NCBI GenBank assembly: GCA_047967505.1
Contig: CM106538.1
Source of the DNA: Dipteris shenzhenensis
Lineage: Eukaryota; Polypodiophyta; Polypodiopsida; Gleicheniales
Strand: one strand, 5' to 3'
DNA length: 64,000 nucleotides
The notes under the pieces were generated by a model. It had not been told where the DNA came from. It ran no database searches and saw only the letters and a list, made by a program, of their open reading frames with translations. Made by a program: the position numbers and the translations under genes. This document shows, piece after piece, positions 46,909-59,290 of this stretch (position 1 is its first letter; each line of letters starts with the position of its first letter).

Positions 46909-49154
46909 CAAAAAATGAATGCACAATTCCACCACCATCATTCCACCAACTATGTCCTGGCTTCTTCCATGCTTGTTCTTGTAGTCTCATTACCTCAACC
47001 TGCTTAGCATCCTGCTGCATGTGAGCATCTGCGTAGATGTTAGACATCAAGATATAAGCTGAAGCATCCTTTTTATCCAAATCCACTGCATGTTCAAAGG
47101 CCCACCTTCCAAGCTCCACATTCGCCCACTTTCGACAGCCACTCAATACAGTAAGCCACAACACAAGATCAGGATTGAACGGCATACTCTTTATCATCAC
47201 TACTGCCTTGTCTAATTGTCCTGCACGGCCAAGGAGATCAACCATACAAGTGTAGTGCTCAATAGTTGGAGTGATACCATAGTCTTTGCTCATGGCCTCA
47301 AAATATGTATGGCCCTTCTCCACCAGACCTGCGTGACAGCATACACTAAGAATGCTGACGAATGTGAGCCCATCTGGTTTTATGTCTTCTGCTCTCATTC
47401 TGTCAAGCATAAGAAAAACGCTTTCGCTCTCTCCTAGATACACATACCCTGCAATTAGAGCATTCCAGGAGACAACAACTCGAATTGGAAGTTTGTCAAA
47501 CACTTCCTGAGCTTTCGAAAGCAAGCCACACTTGGCATAAAGATCAACCAAGGTGCTTCCAACGAGAGGATCTCTTTCCAACAACCCTTTTCTCGCAATC
47601 TGCGCATGTAATTCTCGGCCCTTGTCTATGGCTCCTATGCTGCCACAAGCTTTCAAGGTGCAAACAAATGTGACAGCATCTGGAGAGATGCCCTCCAATT
47701 GCATCTGCTCAAAACAGTTCAGTGCATCCTGACCATGGCCATGTTCAACATACCCTCCAATTAGTGCATTCCAGGACACTGCATCTCGAACTGGAAGTTT
47801 GTCAAACACTTCCTGTGCTTTTGCAAGCAAGCCACACTTGGCATACCTTGCAATTAATGCATTACAGGTCACTGCATTTCGAACTGGAAGTATGTCAAAC
47901 ACTTCCTGTGCTTTTGCAAGCAAGCCACATTTGGCATACATATCAACCAAGGCGCTGCCAATGAAAGAATTTCTTTCCAACAAACCCTTTGTGGCAATCT
48001 GGGCATGTATTTCTCGGCCCTTGTCTATGGCTCCTATGCTGCCACAAGCTTTTAAGCTACAAACAAATGTGAGCGCGTCTGGAGAAACGCCTTCCAATTG
48101 CATCTGTTCAAAACAGTTCAGTGCTTCCTGAGCAGGGCCAGCTTCAGCATACCCTGCAATGAGTGCAGTCCACGAGACTGCATCTCGAACTGGAAGTTTG
48201 TCGAACACTTCCTGGGCTTTTGCAAGCGAGCCACACTTGGCATACATATCAACCAAGGTGTTACCAACAAAACGATCTCTTTCCAACAACCCCTTTCTCG
48301 CAATCTCAGCATGTAATTCTCGGCCTTTTTCTGTATCGTTCAGCATAGCACAAGCCTTCAGTAGGGCCACAAAGGTAAACCCACTAGGATGTACGGAATC
48401 CTCCTGCATTTTCTGGTACAGTATGAAGGCTTGCTCTACCTGCCCACATTCAATATAACCTGTGATGAGAGAAGTACAGGAATACTCATTCCGATCAACC
48501 AACCTATCAAAAACCTGTTGGGCATCACATATACTTCCAACATCCACCAACATTGGGACGAGGTAGTTACCGAGTGACTTCTGAGCTTCCAGCCCACTTT
48601 TGCGGAGGTAGGAATGTAAGCGCAGGGCATACGCTGGATTTTTGTATTTTCTGCACTTGTGCAAGATACATGTTAAGTTTTCAACCGAAGGCGGATGGGG
48701 CATGCGTTCCAAAGAAGTGAGTGCCTCCTCTAAGCTAAGCTCTCGCAGTTGTTGTTCTACGGGGCTGTGCATGCCCTTATTTGCAGTCTCCATTTTCTGG
48801 AGCGTGTCTTTAAGCCAACTTGGATTGTACAAGCCGTCTATCCATAGCGACTCCTTGGTGAGTTTATGCTTGAAATCTGGGACTCTTGGTTGTGTCTATT
48901 ACAATTGACAACAAACTCGTTAGAATTCAATCTAGGGCTAAAAAATGATTGAGTTAAGCTCGTCGTACACGTACTTTGCTGTTTCGGTTGTCAAACCACT
49001 GGGACGGATCGGCGAAGTACTCCTTCCATAAGCGCTCGGTACTCGAGGTTCCTGCTGTGGCAGAAGTTTGTCGCTTGTGTCGGACAGCCTCACGCTCGAA
49101 AGCGGAGGATTGGGCAGCGGGGCTTGGCTCCCATTGAAATGCGCGTGTCTGCAT
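46823..49154 (-). CDS. PLS-class PPR protein, two exons (49154-48975 and 48895-46823)
   Basis: PPR proteins bind organellar RNA base by base; PLS/E/DYW types specify C-to-U editing sites. Exon 1 starts at ATG 49154, with an in-frame TAA three codons upstream, and codes 60 residues. A 79-bp intron (48974-48896, GTACGT...ATAG) joins them in phase 0 to T-Q-P-R-V-P-D-F-K-H-K, completing a W-F-D-N-R/P-D-F-K-H-K/L-W-I-D block. Repeated PPR motifs fill about residues 130-590 (V-S-W-N-A-L-I-A-G-Y, M-Y-A-K-C-G-L-L-A-K-A-Q-E-V-F-D). E motifs follow (H-Y-T-C-M-V-D-L-L-G-R-A-G; A-Y-I-L-M-S-N-I-Y). A +1 frameshift at 46908 replaces the E+/DYW end by 28 unrelated residues; predicted length is about 750. 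Organelle targeting is expected from the family. Whether this copy is active or a pseudogene is open. Confidence 0.9.
47801..47986 (-). repeat. 93-bp in-gene tandem duplication of one PPR S-type motif
   Basis: GTCAAACACTTCCTGTGC recurs at 47801 and 47894, a 93-bp period (31 codons), with near-identical sequence following. In protein terms A-K-C-G-L-L-A-K-A-Q-E-V-F-D appears twice with only N-A-L-I-A-R-Y between, instead of the usual ~100-residue P-L-S triplet spacing. Confidence 0.85.
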
Positions 49155-50200
49155 GCTTGCTTACTTCATATGGGCATTGTGATTATTCATCTCAAGGCAC
49201 TTTCTCCTCCATCGAGCAAGCAAGCGCGCTGAGGGTTTGTGATTATCTTCAATGTGCCATGCTGCTACCCACACACTATCCATGATCACACATGCTCCCA
49301 CCCTCCAAAATCCTGAACCCTTGCCACTCTCAAAACGGAAAATTCTTGCCACCGGGTAGTAACTTCCGGCTCTGCTCGCTTCACATTTCATTGACGCGTC
49401 CTGACTTTCGAGCCATTGGGACCCTGATCGAGCTGGCAGTGGCGGTTATTGGCACGGGCACCTGTGCAATTCATTTCTGTTTGGAGATAGCTCTCTGTCT
49501 TTTCCCAAAGTTCGACTTTGCACTGGAGGATGCTGCTGCCACTCGGCGTGAAATTTATGCGAGAGGAAGCATAGATGGGGCTACGCTAATGAGGCTGAAG
49601 GATGAGTAACGAAGGCCAAGACCTTGCAAGCTTTAAACTATTAACCACGGACACGAGGAGAAAAATAAAAGCGAGAGGACACGAGGAGAAAAATAAAAGC
49701 GAGAGGACACTCGCACCTTAGAGGAGAGCCTGCCAGGTGTCACAAAGATGGAGGTGGAAAGACGAGAGGCAGGCTTTGAGTGGGGAGGAGGTGGAAAGAC
49801 AAGAGGCAGCTTTAGGGGGCAAAAGGTCAATGGAATGGAGGAGATGGAAGTTCAACTTTGGGAGTAAGGAGGAGATGGAAGGTTAATGGAATGAAAGGAG
49901 GAGATAGAAGGTCTACAAGACATGGGTTAAGACTTAGCCAAAATTTCAAAGCCAATCCAAGTATGCAAGGTGAATTGATTAGCAATTCAAGAATCGATCA
50001 TTCACTCTCATATTGAGTACCTTGGGTACTTATGGGTCACCCTACTTCAAAAATTCATAGCGAGCTATCTGCTAGGGATTCTCCACCCGAATCAAGTCCA
50101 AAGAATTCCTAATTTTGTGTAGAAAATTCCCAACCAGTTGAGAGGAGTGGGTTGAGCAAGGGAGAGAGGGGGAGGATCGGGTGAGCCTAAGAGGCTGCCT
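49155..50200. other. PPR upstream region; one 28-bp tandem duplication
   Basis: This should contain the PPR promoter and 5' UTR, but I cannot point to a TATA box. A 105-codon plus-strand frame at 49292-49609 matches nothing I know. At about 49650-49706, GACACGAGGAGAAAAATAAA with its flank is present twice in tandem with a 28-bp period. Confidence 0.4.
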
Positions 50201-51400
50201 ATTGCGTGCAATCGTGAGCAATCACCATGCTCCGCCTCATCCACCACCATATCCTCCTCTAAGCCCCGCCCCCTTCCTCCATCTCCCTTCATGCCCCCTC
50301 CCTTCGTTCACTCCCCCTCTCCCTCCTCTGCATGTTCTCTCTCCCCTCAGTCTCTATCTCACTCGCTAGCCTGCGAACAAGCAAAGGACTCGAGTCTCAA
50401 GAATTTCTCGAAGGTAGAACCTTCGAGAATTCTAAGGGCGCCGCCTTAATTCGAAGCTTATCATTCGCAAATGGCCGTGAGACCTTACCTTAATTTTTTT
50501 CAATGCGCGCTACATCTAATACTAATGAGGAATAAACAGCATCGTGGGGGCCTACTCAGTAATCGTCGCAAGCCTGCATTCGCAGGTCCCAATCCAAGCC
50601 TATGATCGAAGGCCACGTCTCCTACTTCCCTCTCGCCATCTCGCCATCTCTCTCCTCCTTCCATCTCACTCCATCTCTCTCTATCCCCCTTGCCTCTCGC
50701 TCTTCTCTCCCTTCCCTCTCCATCCACCTCCCCTCGCAGCCCCTGGGGATTTATACTTTGCGCAAGGCGACGACGAAGAATCTAGAACGTGCTAGAATCA
50801 ACTTTCATGCCATCAAGACATGTGGCAAAATATTTTGGCTTCCTTTATACCACTCCCCCCCCCCCCCCCCCCCTTGCGACTAATTAATGGAATATATTTT
50901 CAGGTATTTCATTAGGGGCCCCTATTAGTTGAAAAGGGTGTGGAATCAAGTTGTGAATGTCCTAGGCACCAATGGAGCTAGTGATAAAATGTCGGAAGGC
51001 CTGATCCACAAGGACGGTCTAGATCAGAAACTTCAAGGTGGGTGGGTGAAATGGTGATCAGAAGCTTTTATGGACGGTAGCGTTAGAGGCAACAGAAGGA
51101 GCTTGTATGTAGACAAGGCTCGTCTCATTCTTAGCATTTTGTATGATTCCAAAACCAGATGTCAAAACACGCTAGCTGGAGCAAGGAGCTCCAGAGAAAG
51201 TCATAGTTTAGTTAGTTTAGAGTTAGCTTAGGTTAGTCTAGTTGCTTTAGTTAACATTAGTTTCTTTAAATTAGTTTATTAAGCTAAGTGCACTTAGCCT
51301 AACATAAATTAATGTGGATTGGTGCAAATGTGGAAGTTGTAGATTGAATTAAGTTTGTGGCATATGAATTTTCTACATAAAAAATAAAAAATCTTGGTGT
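50201..51400. other. pyrimidine-rich DNA and a 19-bp poly-C run; no gene
   Basis: About 50215-50365 and 50625-50745 are strongly C/T-rich on the plus strand (CTCCCTCTCC-type repeats). The open frames there on both strands are low complexity. An uninterrupted run of 19 C lies at 50855-50873. The rest shows no domain. Confidence 0.5.
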
Positions 51401-51454
51401 TTGAATCACGTTGAAAGCATTAGTAAAACTAAAGTTATGAATTTTAAAAGTATG

Positions 51455-51580
51455 TAGAGGGTTAAGAGGAGAAATAGTGAGCTAGTATGTAGAGCGGGTA
51501 TGTAGAGGGTTAAGAGGAGAAATAGCGAGCTAGTGTATAGAGGGTCAAGAGGAGAAATAGTGAGCTCATGTTGCTCCTCA
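51455..51580. repeat. imperfect tandem repeat, ~3 copies
   Basis: Three copies of TAGAGGGTTAAGAGGAGAAA with its continuation (ATAGTGAGCTAG) follow one another with small differences and one short spacer. Confidence 0.8.
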
Positions 51581-52724
51581 TATCGTAGGTGAACCCCTGC
51601 CACCTTCAATCTTTCACATGGGCCTCATCATGGACAAAATTCAAACACATGGCCATCCTCCAAAAGGTGGTGTGAAGGGTCGTTGTCCTAGTTGGCTCAA
51701 TAGCAAAGAAAGGCCCGGACATTAACACAAAATATTTGTGTCTGGCCTATGAACGCTAGCCACTCCATGGCCAACTCCTCCAACTGCTACATGATCGGCC
51801 CATTCCATCTCCTCCAACTACTGCACCAATCACACATTGGTGACATCAATTAACAACCTGATGACCACCGGGTGGTATGAACCACCACACCCGATAGCCA
51901 TCTTCCAATTCTATTTCCTGCTCCATGGGCAAGTGGGTGGTGTGAACCCACCCATAGATATGGCACTCATGGCCACTCCATGCCTCATCATGGGCTCCAA
52001 AGCATGGGCTCGACTTGTTTCAACCCACGTGGCTCTTCATGACCCATCATGCCACAACTTGGAGAAAGAGAGGCAGTCGATAGAGCGAGCGAGGAAAAGC
52101 GAGCGGCCCCAAAAAAGCGAGCGAGCTTTTCCACAATTTCCTTATCGAGGTATTCAACATAGCTTTGTGGAAACCACTATTTGGGAAAATTGTCGAAAAT
52201 AAAACTTATGTCACTATGTGTAACTATACCAATATTGCGAATTATAGTCTACCTTAACTTCCAATTGGAGCCATACTCACATTATGCAACAATAGTATGT
52301 GGTTTGAAAGAAACCGAATTTCCACTCCAAAGCGGATTCCATTACTAATACAACAATTCTTTTGCATTTGAAATGGGTCTTATCATCAAACTCCTTCAAT
52401 AATCAAAACAAATGCGTTGCTTGATATGTTGAACTTAGTAACATAAACATCACTTCACCCATATGTGGGGAAAAAAAACTTTCTGTAGACTTCATAGCAT
52501 GGGATTGCATCAACACTTATGACATTCAAAATGGTTCTTCTTATTAAAAGTGTTATCAACCATGAAAGAAAATGTTTAAAAATAGTTCACCCATATGTTG
52601 AAAAACCCAAGTGTCATTTATGACATTCAAAATTGTTCTTGCAACCATCCTGTAGTTCCTAGAGATTTTGCCATACTTCCAACCCCTTCCCTTCAACCAC
52701 TAAGAGGTATCTAATAGTTTTATA
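51581..52724. other. no gene recognised
   Basis: The 121-codon frame at 51837-52202 has no domain and ends in a low-complexity Glu/Arg/Ser stretch. Otherwise the sequence is AT-rich with stops in every frame. Confidence 0.4.
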
Positions 52725-52990
52725 GAACACTTGAGATATCATCACCTCCTAATACAAAACCATTATTACTATTTGTAGAACACTTGAGATATCATCACCT
52801 CTTAATACAAGACCATTCTTACTATTTGTAGAACACTTGAGATATCATCACCTTTTAATACAAAACCATTCTTACGGTTTGTATAACACTTGAGATATCA
52901 TCACCTCTTAATATAAGACCATTCTTAGTATTTGTAGATCACTTTAGATATCATCGTCTCTTAATACAAGACCATTCTTACTATTTGAGA
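52725..52990. repeat. 53-bp minisatellite, five copies
   Basis: Copies of GAACACTTGAGATATCATCA plus continuation start at 52725, 52778, 52831, 52884 and 52937, an exact 53-bp period. Each carries a few substitutions. Confidence 0.95.
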
Positions 52991-53038
52991 GATTAATGGA
53001 TTAAAGGTTTGAAGCTCATAGGAGACGAAGGAAGAGAA

Positions 53039-53202
53039 AGTCAGTTTCGACATGAGGACAATAAAACTAATTGGAATATTTTGACTTATGTATTATACCT
53101 TTTTGAAGACTATGAATTTAAGTCAGTTTCAACATTAGGATGATAAAACTAATTAGAATATTTTGACTTATGTATTATATATTTTTGAAGACTATGAATT
53201 TT
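53039..53202. repeat. 82-bp tandem duplication
   Basis: AGTCAGTTTC at 53039 and 53121 starts two adjacent ~82-bp copies that differ at several positions. Confidence 0.9.
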
Positions 53203-55200
53203 AATGAGGAGAGGCATGCACACTACTTAGTAAATACACTAGTACTACTACTAGTCTACAACTATTAAGCCTAGTAGCACCAGTGTGATTTTGAGCCTTG
53301 TATCAGCCTTTTGATAATTTTCTTTCATCTTTAGTGCAATAGAAATTATTCCTTCTATCAGAAGAATCTTGCCAAATTTATTCAAAGTGATGATTTTGTA
53401 GTCTACATCCACTATCCTCTGACTCTCAAAAATATATTAATGTGAGCACCCATTTATCTTGTTTGATCAACCCTAGACTATGTTGCGATAGGACATTACT
53501 AGAACAAAAAAAAAAAGAATTGATATGGCGATGTTCGGTGTGAAATAACCAAATTAAGGATTTAATAAGAAAGAAAACAATCAGAATCAATAGGCTATTC
53601 AATGGCTCAAATCTACACAGAAATTATAATGTGCCTCCCAACTCTTATGCATTCCAGCTCCTCATGTTTGACAAGAATGCAAACAATAATGAAATCACAT
53701 TATCTTTAGTTTCAAAGTAAGCAAAGCACCAAAAATAAATGCAAACGTACTGGATGACGAATAAATAGGTATAGATATAGATAGACCTATATATATGCAT
53801 TCATAGATATAATGATGATTAAAGTTGGACGGTATAATAATATTATGTGTACTATCATTGGGATTAGGACTACTATTGGTAATATTGTATGTAGTAGTAG
53901 GAGAACTACCATTAAGGAACACTCAAATAAAATTACTAATGGTGGTGATAAAACTACCACTAGTAGTTTGGTAATTACCCCTAACATCTACAACAAATAT
54001 TTGATGGGTAGCTAGTATTAGGTCAAAAGGCCCCAATTGTGCTATAATAATGGACCAAAAAAGGGAGTGCTATAGCATCACCTAAGGGTCACTTTTTATC
54101 CATGAAAGAAACAAGTCGGTGCAACCTAGGTCATACAGATCTAGGTCATGTGGAGTGGTTCGCGTCTCTTTCCTTGACAAAAAAGTTACACTACCTTTGA
54201 TAGTAACTACAAAGATTGCTGCCATAGTGCCGTAGAGTAGCCCCTAGGTTGCACCATCATCCCTTTTTGCTTTTGAGCCATTAAGTTTGATCCACTGATT
54301 TTATGTAGAATTATTCTACTATATGTTCACATGTCCTTAATAGGATCTTGATATAATCCCTTCCATTGTAAGTACTTTTACTTCAAGTTTCACATATCCT
54401 TAACAAACCACTAGGCTTCAACACAAATTCATTCTTATGTTTCAAGCCTTAAACTCAAACACTCTTGTAAAAGGGATAATGTATTAAAGCTACATTCAAT
54501 CCATCAAATCTTTTGAATAACAGTTCTATTGAAAATTCATGTATCATCAATAGGATTTCATCCATTATATGTTCATTTGTCTTTAATAGTATGTCTAAAA
54601 ATTCATGTATATTCAATATTATTTATCTCATGTGTTCCAATATCTTCAAAAGGATACCTTTATTTAATAATGTCCAAACTTGAGCATTGATTTGTATTTA
54701 TCAAACACAATTTCACTCCACCTATTCTTTAGAATGAAATTTTTTTGCCAAAAGTGGGCCAAATGTAAGGTCTTTCCACATATTCTTAAGAATGAAAATT
54801 TTGGCCTTACGTTGGCAAGTCTATGGAATGAGGGTAAGGCCAAAGTCTCTGGTACGGTGCATTAGGTCTTGATTAATTCTTCTTTAGGCTTGAATATTTA
54901 ATGCATTAACTTCACAACTATTATTTATGCTTGAACTTGTAATGTATTAATTTCATGACTTAGGATTTTTATGAAGTTATATCTAACATGTCCCAAATTT
55001 AATGGAAATTAATATCCTACATAACACAACAAAGTATCATCATATCCCTTCCCAAAATCACTGCTACCTAGCAACTCTCCTGGCATTTTCACTGCCTTGC
55101 ATTTGAGTTAGCTATGATGAAGAATGTTGCCTGCCTTTGGAACCTCTTAGAGTTACCGTTAGCATGATCTAATTTCATGTACCCCAAAACTTGAGACTTG
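53203..55200. other. AT-rich DNA without recognised genes
   Basis: All open frames are under 80 codons and low complexity (for example Asn/Thr-rich on one strand and Ile/Val-rich on the other at 53695-54015). No domain, RNA gene or transposon terminus was recognised. Confidence 0.45.
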
Positions 55201-55670
55201 GAGATTCCCACATCACACCAGTGGTAGCTATCTTTTCCACTCTCAATGTTAGTAAGAGCTAGGCCCCATAGACCGGTAAAAGAAGTCTTTTTGGAGGTTC
55301 AATTTTTTCCCTCCGTCTTCTGTGATGAAATAGGATATATTCATCACCCTACATTTAATGCAATAATTGACACAACTTTTTTGTACCTGACTATGTAGTT
55401 TACATCCCAAAATTGGTGCTAAAATTGCAGATTGGGAGATTCCCATATCACACCAATGGTAGCTGTCTTGTCCACTCTCAACACTAGTAAGAGCCGCGGT
55501 CCCCATAGACTGGTAAAAGAAGTCTTTTTGGAGGTTCAATTTTTTGCCTCCGTCTTCTCCGGCCCCATGACGGAATAGCATATATTCACCACCCTACATT
55601 TAATGCAAGAATTTACAACTTTTTTTGGACATGATTATGCACCTTACATCCCAAAATTGGTGCTAAAATT
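55201..55670. repeat. 235-bp tandem duplication
   Basis: GAGATTCCCA starts two adjacent copies at 55201 and 55436. Shared segments include AAGTCTTTTTGGAGGTTCAA and ATCCCAAAATTGGTGCTAAA. The second copy has a small insertion near CTCCGGCCCC. Confidence 0.92.
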
Positions 55671-55804
55671 TCATACCCGGCATCTCCATTTGCCGGGAGG
55701 TGTCCCCAGCGACCCCTTGGACTTGCTCTATTTGTCTAGTTGTGTCTCTCCACAAAAATCAGAGTAGGGCCTATTTTCCCCATCTAGTAAAACTATATGC
55801 ATCA

Positions 55805-55835
<31 letters not shown>

Positions 55836-56148
55836 TGCCTGCATGCATGCATCCATGTATGTATGTACACACACACATATGTATGTATGTATGTATGTAT
55901 GTGTACTAAAACTACTAAAACTATATGCATCAAATAATGTTGTTGATCAATTTTTGGCATACCCCACCAAAATCAAGACCCCCATTGCAAAGAAAGGTAA
56001 GGAACACAAGTGCTTGTTCTTATGCTCATGAGACAACAAAATGCATGACATAGGCAACCAATGGGGTCTTACTTTTGATGTTTGTATGTATATATGTATG
56101 TATGTATGTATAAATGTATGTATGTATGTATGTATGTGTGTGTGTGTG

Positions 56149-56180
<32 letters not shown>

Positions 56181-56182
56181 TG

Positions 56183-56223
<41 letters not shown>

Positions 56224-57623
56224 GTATATGTTGATGCATATATGTATATATTGATGTATATATTGATGCATACAATTTTGATATATGGAGAAAATGGACA
56301 TGAAAACCATCTAAATTGGTTCTTGTCGTTCGATTTGATATATGACATGATCCTATTTGGATTTGTAAGTCCAAAGATATGGGGTCCTACTTTTAGGGCA
56401 TGAATGCCTAAAATAGGTAGCGCGTTAACGCGCTACCTATTTCATGCATTTAGGCCTCAAAAGTAGGACCCCATTGGCAACACAATGGGGTCCTAGTTTT
56501 AAGGCCTAAATGCATGAAATAGACAGTGCATTAATGCGCTGCCTATTTTAGCCATTCAGGCCCTAAAAGTAGTACCCCGTATCTTTGGACTTGCATATCC
56601 AAATGGGGTCATGTCATAAATCAAATCGAACGGAAAGATCCACTTTAGATGGTTTTCATGTCCATTTTCTCCATCAACTAAAACTATATACATCAAATAA
56701 TGTTGTTGATCAATTTTTGGCATACCCCCCCAAAATCAAGAACCCCATTGCAAAGAAAGGTAAAGAACACAAGTGCTTGTTCTTATGCTCATGAGACAAC
56801 AAAATGCATGACATGGGAAACCAATGGGGTCTTACTTTTGATGTTTGTATGTATGTATGTATGTATATATATGCATGTACATACATACATATATACATAT
56901 ACATATATATATATATATATATATATGTATTTATGTATATGTTGATGCATATATGTATATATTTATGTATATATTGATGCATACAATTTTGATATATGGA
57001 GAAAATGGACATGAAAATCATCTGAATTGGCTTTTGCCGTTTGATTTGATATATGACATGACCCCATTTGGATTTGTAAGTCCAAAGATACGGGGTCCTA
57101 CTTTTAGGGCCTAAATGCCTGAAATAGGCAGCGCGTTAACACGTTGCCTATTTCATGCATTTAGGCCTCAAAAGTAGGACCCCATTGGCAACACAATGGG
57201 GTCCTACTTTTGAGGCCTAAATGCATGAAATAGGCAGCGTGTTAATGCGCTACCTATTTTAGGCATTCAGACCCTAAAAGTAGCACCCCGTATCTTTGGA
57301 CTTGCATATCCAAATGGGGTCATGTCATATATCAAATCGAACGGCAAGATCCAATTTAGATGGTTTTCATCTCCATTTTCTCCATCAACTAAAACTATAT
57401 TCATCAAATAATGTTGTTGATCAATTTTTAGCATACCCCCCCAAAATCAAGACCCCCATTGCAAAGAAAGGTAAAGAACACAAGTGCTTGTTCTTATGCT
57501 CATGAGACAACAAAATGCATGACATGGGAAACCAATGGGGTTTTACTTTTAATGTTTGCATGTATGTATGTATGTATATATATGCATGTATACATACATA
57601 CATACATACATACGTACATACAT

Positions 57624-57693
<70 letters not shown>

Positions 57694-58154
57694 ATGTTGA
57701 TGCATATATGTATATATTGATGTATATGTTGATGCATACAATTTTGATATATGGAGAAAATGGACATGAAAATCATCTAAATTGGCTCTTGCCGTTTGAT
57801 TTGATATATGACATGACCCCATTTGGATTTGTAAGTCCAAAGATACGGGGTCCTACTTTTAGGGCCTGAATGCCTAAAATAGGGAGCACGTCAACGCGCT
57901 GCCTATTTCATGCATTTAGGCCTCAAAAGTAGGACCCCATTGGCAACACAATGGGGTCCTACATTTGAGGCCTAAATGCATGAAATAAATAGGCAGCGCG
58001 TCAAGCCCTGAAAGTAGCACCCCGTATCTTTGGACTTGCATATCCGAATGGGGTCATGTCATATATCAAATCGAATGGCAAGATCCAATTTAGATGGCTT
58101 TCATGTCCATTTTCTCCATCAACTAAAACTATATTCATCAAATAATGTTGTTGA

Positions 58155-58530
58155 TCAATTTTTGGCATACCCCCCCAAAATCAAGACCCCCATTGCAAAG
58201 AAAGGTAAAGAACACAAGTGCTTGTTGTTATGCTCAAGAGACAACAAAATGCATGACATGGGAAACCAATGGGGTCTTACTTTTAATGTTTGTATGTATG
58301 TATGTATGTAATATATACATACATACATACATATATATATATTACATATATATATGTATGTATGTATGTATATATTACATACATACATACATACAAACAT
58401 TAAAAGTAAGACCCCATTGGTTTCCCATGTCATGCATTTTGTTGTCTCTTGAGCATAACAACAAGCACTTGTGTTCTTTACCTTTCTTTGCAATGGGGGT
58501 CTTGATTTTGGGGGGGTATGCTATGTATGT
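58155..58530. repeat. extra palindrome in the spacer of one satellite unit
   Basis: The spacer and its microsatellite occur here in forward orientation, then in reverse complement, centred near 58340. The two strands therefore read the same sequence: the same 60-plus-residue frame opens on both. The forward arm includes AAAATCAAGACCCCCATTGC and the reverse arm GCAATGGGGGTCTTGATTTT. Confidence 0.95.
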
Positions 58531-59213
58531 ATGTATGTATATGTTGATGCATATATGTATATATTGATGTATATGTTGATGCATACAATTTTGATATATG
58601 GAGAAAATGGACATGAAAATCATCTAAATTGGCTCTTGCCGTTTGATTTGATATATGACATGACCCCATTTGGATTTGTAAGTCCAAAGATACGGGGTCC
58701 TACTTTTAGGGCCTGAATGCCTAAAATAGGGAGCGCGTCAACGCGCTGCCTATTTCATGCATTTAGGCCTCAAAAGTAGGACCCCATTGGGTTGCCAATG
58801 GGGTCCTACTTTTGAGGCCTAAATGCATGAAATAGGCAGCGCGTTGACGCGCTCCCTATTTTAGGCATTCAGGCCCTAAAAGTAGCACCCCGTATCTTTG
58901 GACTTGCATATCCGAATGGGGTCATGTCATATATCAAATCGAATGGCAAGATCCAATTTAGATGGTTTTCATGTCCATTTTCTCCATCAACTAAAACTAT
59001 ATTCATCAAATAATGTTGTTTATCAATTTTTGGCATACCCCCCCCAAAATCAAGACCCCCATTGCAAAGAAAGGTAAGGAACACAAGTGCTTGTTCTTAT
59101 GCTCATGAGACAACAAAATGCATGAAATAGGTAACCAACGGGGTCCTAATTTTGCTGTATGTATGTAAGTATGTATATATGTATGTATGTACATACATAT
59201 ATATCTATATGTG

Positions 59214-59290
<77 letters not shown>

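Noticed and set aside
47216-48908. Several plus-strand frames across the PPR gene
   Set aside because: They are antisense shadows of the PPR repeats, recurring because the gene itself is repetitive.
49292-49609. 105-codon plus-strand frame upstream of the PPR gene
   Set aside because: No recognisable domain; it overlaps the expected PPR promoter on the opposite strand. Left unannotated rather than called a gene.
51837-52202. 121-codon frame with a Glu/Arg/Ser-rich tail
   Set aside because: No domain, low-complexity end, and no conservation evidence available.
52725-52990. Regular 53-bp repeats resembling a CRISPR array
   Set aside because: The repeats are directly adjacent without unique spacers, the DNA is plant nuclear, and no cas genes exist; it is a minisatellite.
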